From positions 1 through 64,000 of the forward strand of contig NZ_JAKLWS010000017.1 in the NCBI RefSeq assembly GCF_022012475.1: 64,000 nucleotides of DNA, read 5' to 3'. Of the stretch, positions 8,024 to 17,521 are shown one piece after another. Below the pieces are notes generated by a model. It had not been told where the DNA came from. It saw only the letters and a list, made by a program, of their open reading frames with translations, and did no database searches. How positions within the stretch are numbered: position 1 is the stretch's first letter; every line of letters starts with the position of its first letter. The position numbers and the translations under genes are program-made. The DNA comes from Rhodohalobacter sulfatireducens (lineage in GTDB: Bacteria; Bacteroidota; Rhodothermia; Balneolales; Balneolaceae).

Positions 8024-9766
8024 ATGCGTACACTATTGCTTCTAATTTATATTTGTTTGGCTTTTCAGAATTCTTTTGCACAAGTAACAGTAGCTTTTGA
8101 CACTAAGACTGGACTCTTTAGGGATGGTGACTACGAAAAAATAACATTTGACGAGCCTTTCTGGATAAAAATTTCTGACCCTGAAATTATATCCATTACT
8201 ACCAGGTTTGGTATTCATGATCATGGAGAAGGAAAAACAAATTCATACAAAAAACGCTGGCACTATAGGTTTTTCCCTAGAGAAAAACTGTACGATGGTA
8301 CTATGATAGAACTTCCTTCATCCCACTCATCTACAGGAAATTTTACAATTATAATGCAACCATTACATCCTAACGAAGACTACGATGTCGTATTTGAGGC
8401 AAAAAGGAAATTGAACTTAGAAAAGACAGCAATTGATGAACTCAGGGGCAGTATAGCCAAGAAAATTGATGAAACATTTCATTACACTAAATCTGTGATT
8501 GATTCATTAGAGATTAAAAATATGCATCCTGAAATTGGAAATTTGATCGCTGAAACTGCTAATTCACGAGAACTATTTTATGCCGATGAAACACGTGTTG
8601 ATTTATCTGACCCCATAACCCAGAGCAATGCATATTCATATTTTCAGAAAATTAAAAACACACAAGATCACCTAAATGGGCAGATTGAAAAGATCTGTGG
8701 ATATAAAAGTAAGCCTAAACTACGCGATCCTGGTGGATCGGGTTACGCATATAATTTTTCTAAGACTATCAATAGTACTCAAGCCACCCTGTTATCAGAT
8801 TTAGATATAATTTTTAATGACAGTCGATATAAGACATTCTTAGATACACCTGTCAATACTATTTTAGATGAAAAAACGACCAACAATCACATTTTAACAA
8901 TTTTAAAGAGAGATTTAGAAACCACATCTGTTGATCTAAAGGAATACGAAAAAGAAAATATTTGTAACATTCACATTTTGAACCGATATACAGATCAACT
9001 TCTAGCAGGTCAGGGGGAAATTAAAGGCAATATAGTCGTAGCTGCTAATAATTTTGATCTCACCGGTGGACAATTGTTAATGTCAGCAATGCTCAATTTA
9101 AAAGATTTAAAGGATGCAGGAGGAAGTTATGTAGTACAAGACATGACGAATCTGGATCATGCCATTGAAATAGTCAGAAAATGGGTATCTGATGTTAGCG
9201 TATTCAATGAGTCATTTAATGATCTCGAAATATACAAAAAAGACTTTCCGAATATTCTTGAGGACGTCTATACCAATTGGTATTCATCTACAAACATTCA
9301 CCTGAACACTCCAATAGACACAGAGGACACTCCCTATATCGGGGTTGACTTCGGTGTTATCGTTGCTCCTGGTATTTCCTCTACCTTTACCTTCCAAGGT
9401 TTTAATATTCATTTAAGGCCTGTGAACAGAAGAGCTAAATTTTCGGATTTAAGACCAATGAATAGGATTTTTAGCCTTGATGAATTTCTAAAACGAACAA
9501 GCATTTCCATAGGCATTGCTCAAAGGATTAATAACTCAGACGATAGTTTTGAAAAACTATTCGCCACAGGTTCGCCGTTTGTAGGGGCCGGATTTCGGAT
9601 AAATAGGATGATACGGGTGAGTGGCGGAGTTATGTTTTATAAAGAGTTCGATGAGAATCCAGTTGTCACAGAATCTATTACAAATTCAACGTGGGGAGTT
9701 GCAGCTTCTTTAGATATCGAATTGAAAAAAATCGGGACAGTTTTCGGTGAACTTTTAAATTTTTAA
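8024..9766 (+). CDS. Secreted envelope protein of unknown function, first gene of a three-gene cassette
   Basis: The ATG at 8024 is preferred over the in-frame ATG at 7871 because it starts a clear signal peptide (MRTLLLLIYICLAFQNSFAQ). The mature protein is about 560 residues. It begins with a beta-rich segment (VTVAFDTKTGLFRDGDYEKI), continues with a long helical middle region, and ends with alternating strands typical of an outer-membrane beta structure (GSPFVGAGFRINRMIRVSGG ... WGVAASLDIELKK). I do not recognise the family. It is followed after 3 bp by a small gene and then a lipoprotein gene, suggesting one envelope complex. Its layout is similar to that of the 535-residue protein at 11734-13341: signal peptide, short beta domain, long helices, C-terminal barrel-like part. 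Confidence 0.7.
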   Translation: MRTLLLLIYICLAFQNSFAQVTVAFDTKTGLFRDGDYEKITFDEPFWIKISDPEIISITTRFGIHDHGEGKTNSYKKRWHYRFFPREKLYDGTMIELPSSHSSTGNFTIIMQPLHPNEDYDVVFEAKRKLNLEKTAIDELRGSIAKKIDETFHYTKSVIDSLEIKNMHPEIGNLIAETANSRELFYADETRVDLSDPITQSNAYSYFQKIKNTQDHLNGQIEKICGYKSKPKLRDPGGSGYAYNFSKTINSTQATLLSDLDIIFNDSRYKTFLDTPVNTILDEKTTNNHILTILKRDLETTSVDLKEYEKENICNIHILNRYTDQLLAGQGEIKGNIVVAANNFDLTGGQLLMSAMLNLKDLKDAGGSYVVQDMTNLDHAIEIVRKWVSDVSVFNESFNDLEIYKKDFPNILEDVYTNWYSSTNIHLNTPIDTEDTPYIGVDFGVIVAPGISSTFTFQGFNIHLRPVNRRAKFSDLRPMNRIFSLDEFLKRTSISIGIAQRINNSDDSFEKLFATGSPFVGAGFRINRMIRVSGGVMFYKEFDENPVVTESITNSTWGVAASLDIELKKIGTVFGELLNF

Positions 9767-9769
9767 TAT

Positions 9770-10156
9770 ATGTATGTCAATTTTTCAAATAAGCCAGATG
9801 TGAAATTCGAGCGTAGTTCAAATCCAGATTTTACATATATCAGTCGGAGAATAACAATTAAAATTAACGTCCGGAGTCATGGTTATTCAATAGAAGAATT
9901 AAGTCTTTTACTTATCATAAAAGACCGCCCGGAGGGTTTTTATTTTGATGACAAAAAAGTACCCTTTAAGGATATATATAGTATAAAGAATGGGGAAAAT
10001 GACGTAGATGTTCATTATTACACAGATTTAAAAAATCCTGCTCAAATGGCTTCGATTAATATGAAAGTAATTTTATTTAAGAATGTCCCTGACAGATCGA
10101 CTGATGATGCAGAACCAATAGATTCGGCTACGGAATCTTTTAACATTTTACCATAA
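9770..10156 (+). CDS. Small protein of unknown function, second gene of the envelope cassette
   Basis: This 128-residue protein has no signal peptide. It is predicted to be mostly beta (ISRRITIKINVRSHGYSIEE, then FYFDDKKVPFKDIYSI). No family is recognised. It starts 3 bp after the preceding gene and ends 4 bp before the lipoprotein gene, so the three are almost certainly co-transcribed. It may be a cytoplasmic or chaperone-like partner of the two exported proteins, but nothing in the sequence proves this. Confidence 0.65.
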   Translation: MYVNFSNKPDVKFERSSNPDFTYISRRITIKINVRSHGYSIEELSLLLIIKDRPEGFYFDDKKVPFKDIYSIKNGENDVDVHYYTDLKNPAQMASINMKVILFKNVPDRSTDDAEPIDSATESFNILP

Positions 10157-10160
10157 AGTA

Positions 10161-11237
10161 ATGAAAGCCTTCAGCACATTAGTTATCATTTTAGGCACCC
10201 TGCTTTTATCATGTGATGGAATAGAAGAGAAACTTGTACAACCAGAGGATATTATTTCTCTTCAGCTATTGGATAAGAATGGGGGAAATTTGTCGGCTGT
10301 TGTTGTTGGAGATGGTGAGTCTGTCATTACTGTAAAAGCAATTATCCCAGAAAATACTGATGAGAAGTTCAAGACTATCAAGTTTAAAACATCAGATGGT
10401 ACGTTTGTAGGTGTTACGGCAGACGCAAGCAGTCAAAAAGCGAACGCACAAGGTGTTGCCCAAACCGGTCTGCGACTACCTCTCGCAAATGTTGAATCAA
10501 GGATCTATATTTCAGCTGAAATAAGTACAGACAGTAAAACGTACACTGCCGAAAAAGAGTTAGTTATTAGTAAAGTGAATGATGTTATATTTGCCGAACT
10601 GTTAAACATAGATGGTTCACCACTTAATGAAGATATTCTTGGTGACGGAGAAAGAGTTGTTTTGATACGTGCTGGACTTTTAGTGAGTAACCCATCGCTA
10701 AATCAAATAACTATTGAAACTACAAGTGGAACCCTTTTGGGGGTTTCCGGAAACAAAGTTGCACTAACTCCAGACGCTGATGCCGTTGTAACTGTAAAAA
10801 TGAGAATACCAAACACTGTTGATCCTATTTTTATTAATGCAAGCGTAGGCAGCAATCCTGTTTTTAATGACTTGCTTACCATCAAGCCAGTAAGAAGCTA
10901 CCCAGAAACAATATTCATTGAACCACAAAAAATCACCATGGCTTTAAATGAGACGAATTCTATTAAGGTCTTTCTTAGAAAGAATGTCGGCAAAGTTTCA
11001 AAGGGACTAACAGTAAATTTTCAAGCTTACCAGCGGGCTGAGTCCAATATAGTGCCGGTTGGAAGATTTACAGGAATCCAGGATTTAAAATCAGATATAA
11101 ATGGAGAAGTAGAAGTCCAATTTCATACTGATACAAAAAACATTGATACTTCGAAAAAAATCATACTTTTGGCACAAACTTTGACCGCTGGTGGATTAGA
11201 TACACTTTCGAATAGTATTGAGATTGATGTGGAGTAA
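10161..11237 (+). CDS. Lipoprotein with Ig-like (Big_1/invasin-type) repeats
   Basis: This 358-residue protein has a lipoprotein signal (MKAFSTLVIILGTLLLSC, lipidated Cys 18). Three beta-sandwich-like repeats follow. The first two are related, each with DGxxxxxVxxxxGDGExVxxVxAxxxxxx...IxxxTxxGTxxGV (from about residues 34 and 145), as in invasin/intimin Big_1 domains. The third spans roughly 250-358. Such lipoproteins are usually surface-exposed or periplasmic adhesion or scaffold proteins. It closes the three-gene cassette whose first product is also exported. Function is unknown. Confidence 0.7.
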   Translation: MKAFSTLVIILGTLLLSCDGIEEKLVQPEDIISLQLLDKNGGNLSAVVVGDGESVITVKAIIPENTDEKFKTIKFKTSDGTFVGVTADASSQKANAQGVAQTGLRLPLANVESRIYISAEISTDSKTYTAEKELVISKVNDVIFAELLNIDGSPLNEDILGDGERVVLIRAGLLVSNPSLNQITIETTSGTLLGVSGNKVALTPDADAVVTVKMRIPNTVDPIFINASVGSNPVFNDLLTIKPVRSYPETIFIEPQKITMALNETNSIKVFLRKNVGKVSKGLTVNFQAYQRAESNIVPVGRFTGIQDLKSDINGEVEVQFHTDTKNIDTSKKIILLAQTLTAGGLDTLSNSIEIDVE

Positions 11238-11297
11238 ATTTAAATGCCATAGGCTTAGCTACTTAATTTTTAGTGGCTACCAACCTCTTTCCGAGCC

Positions 11298-11416
11298 GAA
11301 CGGTTCTGTAAGTAATCGAGTTGCATTAAAGTTTTCTTTAAATCATCGAACTCCCTGGCCACAGCTTCTTTGACTGCATCTTAGATGGTTTGGGTAAGGT
11401 AGGTTTCGAACTTCAT
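11298..11416 (-). pseudogene. Truncated AlpA-like gene copy with internal stop
   Basis: From ATG at 11416 the minus strand reads MKFETYLTQTI, then TAA (11383-11381) where the intact gene at 7252-7572 has CAA (Gln 12), then DAVKEAVAREFDDLKKTL. Homology is lost near 11298, before the HTH domain. It is a non-functional fragment left by duplication and deletion. Confidence 0.85.
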
Positions 11417-11598
11417 AATATGGTCTCCATAAGGTTTTGAATGAGGATAAAAACCCTAAAATTAAGGAGGGGAGACCAATCTTTTCTAAATTTTAGGCTC
11501 TTAGAAGCGAAAATTGAAAATCACTGATATATAAAACTATTCTTTATAGACTTTTTCCTGATGTCATTGCAAAAAATCCGGAAATGGACGGTCAATAA
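11298..11598. repeat. Dispersed repeat block A, copy 2
   Basis: This is a direct copy of 7458-7756 and includes the AlpA-like fragment and its upstream region. Together the two copies flank the three-gene envelope cassette at a spacing of about 3.84 kb. Confidence 0.85.
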
Positions 11599-11683
11599 AC
11601 TGATCTTCAATCACACAATACGCTATATAATCGATTTGAAGAAAATCGTAGCATTTCTAAACGTTTTTTATAAAAAGTAATCG
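11596..11683. repeat. Dispersed repeat block B, copy 2
   Basis: This is a direct copy of 6384-6473. Here it directly abuts block A', whereas in copy 1 the orphan AbiEi and AlpA-like genes separate the two blocks. Confidence 0.8.
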
Positions 11684-11733
11684 TTTTTAAAAAAAATTAA
11701 GAGGTTAATTCTTAATAAAATTCCTTCCTTCAG

Positions 11734-13341
11734 CTAAAATCTGATAATATACCCAGCACTTACAAACCAGCTTCCTTTGAGTTCATTGATAATTAAAGAA
11801 GGTTTTTCAGGGTACTCTCTGTCAAAATCAGCATTATCACTCACTCTTTTCACGTAGCCCGCAATTCCTCCGAAATCAATGGATAGATTATGGGTATGAC
11901 CTAACGAAATGCCAAGTCCATAGAGCAATCTGGGTTTTACTTCTTCACCTAAAGAAAGGCCTGTTCCTACCGAACTATGAAGTCCAAAACCTGAATCCCA
12001 TTTATAACCACTACGAAGTAAAACCGATGCTCCAATTTCATTTTTCAATTCTGATTCTCTCAATAATGAATATCGTGATGTTGAATCACTTACTTGAATT
12101 GTTTCTATCCCTATACGCTCATTCGATAAACCGGAAAAATAGACGGATGGACCTACCGACCAATAAAATCCTCTTTTAGGAAAACGAACCGGAGGCAACG
12201 TTTCGGACTGCAATCCAGAGGTTGAATCTTTTGGAATAAATTTTATTCGTACTTCCGCTTTACCGCCATTATACTGAATAGGCATTGAAGTATATGAGTT
12301 GGTTTGGTATAGGTTTAAAATAGATTTAAACTGTTTTCCAACATTCTCTGTACTAATAAGGGAAATGGCTTTACTGGTCTTTGAGTTAGCTTCAGCCAGA
12401 GTTTTCTTTGACTTTTCAACCTTGTCTTTCAAGTCAATATTCTCATCGTTGTTTAGAAAAACTTTTATTTCCGATCTTTCTGCAAATTCAGCAAGAGATT
12501 TTATTTCCGTCTCTACTCTTCTTTTCAAGCCCTTAAGTTCATTCCTGTATTCTTCGAAATCCTCTAAATCAGATCGAACATTCGGCTTATAACCATCTGC
12601 TTGTTCTCCCGTTTGTCGAAGTATACGATAGGTCATGTAGTCGAATTTTTTATTTTCAATTGCATCCTTGGCAAGTTTCAATTTGGCTTCGAATTTTGTT
12701 GTTTGGGCTTTAACCAAAGCAACTCGAGCTTCAATTTCCTTTCGGGTGTTTTTTACTTTTTCCTGTGCATCTATTTCATCCTGTAAATCTTTAATTGGTT
12801 TATCGCTATACGTTTCGAATAAGTTGAAACTTGTATTAATTTTTGTACCTTCTGTAAGTGATACTTTATCCAAAGCCTCGACTACTTCTTCAATCTCTTT
12901 TTGGTAGCTCGACTCAACAACAAGGCTACTCACCAACCCACTTAGGGTGCTAAGGTCTAAGGTGCCAAAAGTGGGGAAATTCAATGCGGTATTATATACC
13001 GTGTCACTACTTTCAATTTCTAACCGATATTGATTCAAATTAATGCTGTCTATCTGAATTTGATAGAATTCTCCTTTTCTGATCTTTTTGGGAATTGTGA
13101 TATACGACCGAGACCTAAAATCGAATTTAACTTTGGGGAGCGAGTTGTCATATTTTTCATCATCCCTTTTTTTAAGTTCATTCTGTAATTTTTCTATCTC
13201 TTTAATCAATTTATTTTGTTCATCCAGATTCTCTACTTTCTCTTCCAAGGCTTTTTTTTGCTTCTTAAGATCTTCTTTGGATTGAGCATAAAGAGCATCT
13301 ATCACACTAAAAAGGAGTATAATTATCAGTAATTTCTTCAT
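11734..13341 (-). CDS. Secreted coiled-coil protein with beta-barrel-like C-terminus, unknown function
   Basis: This 535-residue protein starts with a signal peptide (MKKLLIIILLFSVIDALYAQ) and then a charged coiled coil (residues about 21-62, rich in K/E/L). A short beta domain follows (VKFDFRSRSYITIPKKIRKG). The long helical middle has further coiled coils around 195-320. The C-terminal 150 residues look like outer-membrane strands (FYWSVGPSVYFSGL ... GSWFVSAGYIIRF, ending in an aromatic residue). No family is recognised. It faces the three-gene cassette and shares its general layout with the first cassette protein. It lies inside the defence island, separated by 140 bp from hsdR. Confidence 0.7.
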   Translation of the reverse strand: MKKLLIIILLFSVIDALYAQSKEDLKKQKKALEEKVENLDEQNKLIKEIEKLQNELKKRDDEKYDNSLPKVKFDFRSRSYITIPKKIRKGEFYQIQIDSINLNQYRLEIESSDTVYNTALNFPTFGTLDLSTLSGLVSSLVVESSYQKEIEEVVEALDKVSLTEGTKINTSFNLFETYSDKPIKDLQDEIDAQEKVKNTRKEIEARVALVKAQTTKFEAKLKLAKDAIENKKFDYMTYRILRQTGEQADGYKPNVRSDLEDFEEYRNELKGLKRRVETEIKSLAEFAERSEIKVFLNNDENIDLKDKVEKSKKTLAEANSKTSKAISLISTENVGKQFKSILNLYQTNSYTSMPIQYNGGKAEVRIKFIPKDSTSGLQSETLPPVRFPKRGFYWSVGPSVYFSGLSNERIGIETIQVSDSTSRYSLLRESELKNEIGASVLLRSGYKWDSGFGLHSSVGTGLSLGEEVKPRLLYGLGISLGHTHNLSIDFGGIAGYVKRVSDNADFDREYPEKPSLIINELKGSWFVSAGYIIRF

Positions 13342-13481
13342 GGTCTTTGATTTTCATTTTAAACGTATAAGGAAATACTTAATATCATTTTGAAAAAATA
13401 CTTCCTCAGTTTCACTACATGAATATGTTGTATTGAGATTCATATTTATACCCGCTCTAATGTGAAACGTATTTTTTAAGA

Positions 13482-16400
13482 TTAAGCCTCAACCAATTCT
13501 TGTGCTATTTTCTTTGCCTGACTGAGGACAGTTTCGGTAGCCAGTTTCTGCATGTCCGGAGGATAGCCATACTGGCGGAGCGTTCTTTTAACAACAACTC
13601 TTAATTTGGCACGGGCACTTTCCTTAAGAGTCCAGTCTATAGAAGCGTTATTTTTGACTTTCTCATAAAGAACTACCGCTAACTCTCTAAGCTTGTCTTT
13701 CTCCATGACCTCACGGGCACTGTCATTATTTGCTATGGCCGTATAGAAGGCATATTCAAACGTGGACAAGCCCATTTCTTGCGGCTCTTTATCCATCTCC
13801 ACAACGGTTCTGCAGTGCTTCACGAGTTCATCGATAAATTCGGCGGCCGTCAGCACCTTATTCTGATATCTTTTGATGGAGTTCTCCAGCATCTCCATTA
13901 AGGTCTTTCCCTGGACAAGGTTAATTCTTGACCGGGATTTAATTTCATCATTAAGCAGTTTTTTGAGCACTTCCATAGCAATATTCTTGTGCTCCATGCT
14001 CTTTACTTCCAGCAGGAAATCCTCAGACAAAATGGAAATCTCCGGCTTCTTAATACCGGCCGCATCAAATACATCAATGACCTGTTCGGATACTAACGCC
14101 TCGTCAATAACTTGGCGGATCACTGATTCAATTTCTTCATTGGTCTTACCTGCACCGGAACTGTCAAACTTAACCAACCGGGCTTTTACCGCCTGGAAAA
14201 AGGCGACTTCTTCTTTAACATCCATCGCCTGCTCATGGGGGAGCGCAATAGAGAAAGACTGGGATAAATGATTCACTTGGTTGATATAGCGCTTCTTGCC
14301 ATCTTCGAGTCCCAGTATATGATCTTCAGCGGCTAAAATAAGGTTTAGTTTTTCAGAGGTACTCGCATCGAAATAGTCTTCATAGGGAAAGCCATGAAAC
14401 ATATGGGAAATAATCTCGATTCTCTCCAGCATTTCTGTAACAGCCTTTTCCTGGGCTTCGGCAGGATCTCCTTTACCTCCGGCTTCTGAATAAAATGACA
14501 AGGCTTTCTTTAAATCAGAGGCGATCCCAAGGTAATCCACTATCAGTCCTGCCGGTTTGTCTTTATATACCCGGTTTACCCGAGCAATGGCCTGCATGAG
14601 GTTGTGACCCTTCATCGGTTTATCGATATACAGTGTGTGTAAACTCGGAGCATCAAAGCCGGTGAGCCACATATCACAGACAATGACCAGCTTTAATTCA
14701 TCTTCCGGATCTTTCATCCGGTCGGCCAGTGTTCTTCTCTGATCTTTGGTGGTATGATGTTTTGACATTTTTGGCCCGTCTGAGGAACTCGCCGTCATAA
14801 CTACCTTAAGCACTCCTTCTTTCAGTTCATCGGAATGCCATTCTGGTTTTATGTTGATGATTTCTTCATAGAGGTCAGCAGCGATACGGCGGGACATGGT
14901 TACAATCATTCCCTTTCCGCCTTCAATCACATTCCGCTCTTTCCAGTGGGCAACAATGTCTTTGGCTATCTGCTTTGTCCGTTCTTTGCTACCCACTAAA
15001 GCTTCAAGCTGCGTCCATTTTGCTTTGGCTTTTTGTGATTCGGTGAGATCATCCTGATCCAGCTCTTCATCTACTTCTTCCACCATTTTACGGCCTTCAT
15101 CGCTCAATCGAATTTTCGCTAAACGACTTTCGTAGAAAATTCGCACCGTTGCCCCGTCTTCTACCGCTTGAGCTATATCATACACATCAATATAGTTACC
15201 GAATACAGCGGGAGTATTGATGTCCGTCTTCTCGATGGGAGTTCCGGTAAACCCTAAATAGGTAGCATTGGGTAATGCGTCTCTCAGATACTTGGCAAAA
15301 CCATAGACTGTTTTCTTACCTACAATATTTCCTTTTTTGTCCTTGTCATCAATAATTTTTGCTTTGAAACCGTACTGCGTACGGTGAGCTTCATCTGCAA
15401 TCACTACTATATTGGTGCGGTCAGATAGTTCTTCGTAAATATTTCCTTCATCCGGCTGAAATTTATGAATGGTGGTAAAAACAATACCACCGGAAGCGAC
15501 TTTTAATAACTCTTTCAGATGTTTTCTGGATTCAGCCTGTTTGGGTTCCTGCCTTAGTAGTTGGGTAGATGAAGCAAAAGTATCAAACAACTGATCATCC
15601 AGATCATTTCGATCAGTAATAACAACAATGGTTGGGTTATCCATTGCCAGTACAATTTTGCCCGTAAAGAATACCATAGATAAAGACTTGCCGCTTCCCT
15701 GGGTATGCCACATCACCCCGCCTTTGCGGTCTCCCATTGGTTGCTGATCCACTCCAGCCACGCCGTATTTCTGGGGTTCTACTTCCACCCGGATATTATC
15801 CGGGGATATAATATTCTCTCTGGAAACAAAGCCGGACGCTCTCAGGGTAGATTCCACGGCCCGGTTCACAGCGTAGTACTGGTGGTAAGCGGCTACTTTC
15901 TTTACGGTCTCAACGGTGGTAATCCCCGTTTCGGGATCTTCCTTTTTAGACTTTTCAAATACCGTGAAATACCGGATCAGGTCTAGCAGGGTTTCTTTAT
16001 TCAGCATGCCCTTTATCAGGGTTTCCAACTGACCGACTAACGGAGAAGCTTCTACTTCACCATCGGCGGTCTTCCAGGCCATAAAGCGTGCAAAGCCCGC
16101 AGACAAAGCTCCGGCTTTTGCTTCCAGTCCATCAGAGATCACCAGAATTCCGTTGTAGGTAAACAAAGACGGAATAGCGTCCTTATAGGTTTGCAATTGC
16201 TTGAATGCGGATCGGATAGAAGCAGTATCGCTGGAGGCATTTTTAAGCTCTAATACGGCCAGCGGCAACCCGTTTACAAATAAAACCACATCCGGGCGTT
16301 TGGTACGGTTGTCATCAGTTACCCTGAATTGATTTACGACCAGAAACCCATTGTTATCAGGGGCCTCAAAATCTACCAACTTAACTAAATCTCCCCGTTC

Positions 16401-16718
16401 CTTGCCCTTTTTCTGGTAACTGACTTTTACGCCTTCGGTTAAGTACCGGTGAAAGGTTTCATTATTGGTAATGAGTTCCGGAGCATTTATGCGTTGGACT
16501 TCCTTTATAGCTTCTTGAATGGCAGGGTATGGCAAATCCGGGTTAATCCGCTGAACCGCGCTTTCCAAGCGTTGGGCCAGCACGACCTCTTCAAAACTGT
16601 CCCGTTCGGGCCGTTCAGTATCCGGGGCTATATTCGGACCATAGATATATTGATAGCCTAACTTCTGCAGAAGTTCTATTGCAAATTCTTCTATGGCGTT
16701 TTCGGTGATTTTGGTCAT
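13482..16718 (-). CDS. hsdR: Type I restriction endonuclease subunit R (HsdR)
   Basis: This 1078-residue protein has the usual HsdR order. The N-terminal PD-(D/E)XK nuclease has Asp 143 (RPDVVLF) and ELK at 157-159 (Glu 157, Lys 159). The SF2 motor has Walker A TQGSGKS (339-345), DEAH at 442-445, and a FTGTP motif further on. A long C-terminal helical region contacts HsdM. It translocates DNA and cuts unmethylated targets as part of an R2M2S1 complex. It is the last gene of an eight-gene minus-strand operon, and its start overlaps the preceding stop by 4 bp. All catalytic motifs look intact. Confidence 0.97.
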   Translation of the reverse strand: MTKITENAIEEFAIELLQKLGYQYIYGPNIAPDTERPERDSFEEVVLAQRLESAVQRINPDLPYPAIQEAIKEVQRINAPELITNNETFHRYLTEGVKVSYQKKGKERGDLVKLVDFEAPDNNGFLVVNQFRVTDDNRTKRPDVVLFVNGLPLAVLELKNASSDTASIRSAFKQLQTYKDAIPSLFTYNGILVISDGLEAKAGALSAGFARFMAWKTADGEVEASPLVGQLETLIKGMLNKETLLDLIRYFTVFEKSKKEDPETGITTVETVKKVAAYHQYYAVNRAVESTLRASGFVSRENIISPDNIRVEVEPQKYGVAGVDQQPMGDRKGGVMWHTQGSGKSLSMVFFTGKIVLAMDNPTIVVITDRNDLDDQLFDTFASSTQLLRQEPKQAESRKHLKELLKVASGGIVFTTIHKFQPDEGNIYEELSDRTNIVVIADEAHRTQYGFKAKIIDDKDKKGNIVGKKTVYGFAKYLRDALPNATYLGFTGTPIEKTDINTPAVFGNYIDVYDIAQAVEDGATVRIFYESRLAKIRLSDEGRKMVEEVDEELDQDDLTESQKAKAKWTQLEALVGSKERTKQIAKDIVAHWKERNVIEGGKGMIVTMSRRIAADLYEEIINIKPEWHSDELKEGVLKVVMTASSSDGPKMSKHHTTKDQRRTLADRMKDPEDELKLVIVCDMWLTGFDAPSLHTLYIDKPMKGHNLMQAIARVNRVYKDKPAGLIVDYLGIASDLKKALSFYSEAGGKGDPAEAQEKAVTEMLERIEIISHMFHGFPYEDYFDASTSEKLNLILAAEDHILGLEDGKKRYINQVNHLSQSFSIALPHEQAMDVKEEVAFFQAVKARLVKFDSSGAGKTNEEIESVIRQVIDEALVSEQVIDVFDAAGIKKPEISILSEDFLLEVKSMEHKNIAMEVLKKLLNDEIKSRSRINLVQGKTLMEMLENSIKRYQNKVLTAAEFIDELVKHCRTVVEMDKEPQEMGLSTFEYAFYTAIANNDSAREVMEKDKLRELAVVLYEKVKNNASIDWTLKESARAKLRVVVKRTLRQYGYPPDMQKLATETVLSQAKKIAQELVEA

Positions 16719-17521
16719 TTATCTGTTACTGTTGACAGATGCTTACCTATATATCCTATAAATATTTCTTTAGTATCATTATTAGGAAAAAAATGGAATC
16801 GTAAATCTCCTGTTTTAATATGTAATTCAAAACTTTCAGTTGATCCATCTGGTAATTGAAAATTTCTCTGATTACCGTATTTATCCATCGTACGTTTGCT
16901 TTCCGGGGAAATATTTAAAGCACTTCTATTATTTATCTCCTTGTAACTAAATGCCCCTTTAGACCATCCATCATTTGCCTCATCAAATTCTTTCAAAATA
17001 TCGACGACCTGACCAAAGTATTTGCCTGTTCCCAATTTTTCTACTTGATCCTTTACTCCATCACAAAAAACCAAATTAGGGAATAGTGATTCTTTTCGAT
17101 CCCAAAAGTTATTGTGATCAACATCCCATAAGTTAGTTTTTCTAAATTGCTGATACTCTATTCGATTTCTTACAAATCTATCAGGTGGAATGTCATGTAT
17201 TTCAATCCCAAAAAAGGCATTATAGATTTCGTAGTCATTATCAAATTGACCTAAATCATTTATTCTTTCAACATTATTTAGAGTACCAAATAATCGAGGT
17301 AATATACTTCGTGATAATTGCTCATCTAGCTTAGAAGAAAAAACCACCTCGCTTAATGGCCCCAACTGTGTCTCAACATTCCAGAAATCATCTGACATTA
17401 AAAAATTGTCATCATCTTTTGATTCAATTACATGAATATGATTCAATTCATTAAAACAATCTTCAAGGTCATTCCTTGAAGCATTAGAATAGCTTTCTTC
17501 AAATAAATAATAGTTAAACAT
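16715..17521 (-). CDS. Unknown 268-residue protein, third component of a Menshen-like module
   Basis: No family is firmly recognised. The N-terminal 150 residues are acidic and mixed alpha/beta (MFNYYLFEESYSNASRNDLE). The C-terminus (FELHIKTGDLRFHFFPN ... EIFIGYIGKHL) resembles the last strands of RelE/HigB-fold proteins, where GxxR and a final IGKH-like strand recur. The gene overlaps the AAA gene by 8 bp upstream and hsdR by 4 bp downstream, so it is co-translated with both. Position after DUF262 and DUF3696 genes matches my recollection of NsnA in Menshen systems. A role as effector or regulator is a guess. Confidence 0.6.
   Translation of the reverse strand: MFNYYLFEESYSNASRNDLEDCFNELNHIHVIESKDDDNFLMSDDFWNVETQLGPLSEVVFSSKLDEQLSRSILPRLFGTLNNVERINDLGQFDNDYEIYNAFFGIEIHDIPPDRFVRNRIEYQQFRKTNLWDVDHNNFWDRKESLFPNLVFCDGVKDQVEKLGTGKYFGQVVDILKEFDEANDGWSKGAFSYKEINNRSALNISPESKRTMDKYGNQRNFQLPDGSTESFELHIKTGDLRFHFFPNNDTKEIFIGYIGKHLSTVTDK

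Larger units (their letters stand above)
11238..11733. other. Intergenic mosaic of duplicated blocks A' and B'
   Basis: Almost the whole gap is made of sequence copied from elsewhere in the element: block A' (about 11298-11598, from 7458-7756) directly joined to block B' (about 11596-11683, from 6384-6473). It contains only the broken AlpA-like gene start. The remaining bases to 11733 are AT-rich and may terminate the two converging genes. Confidence 0.75.
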
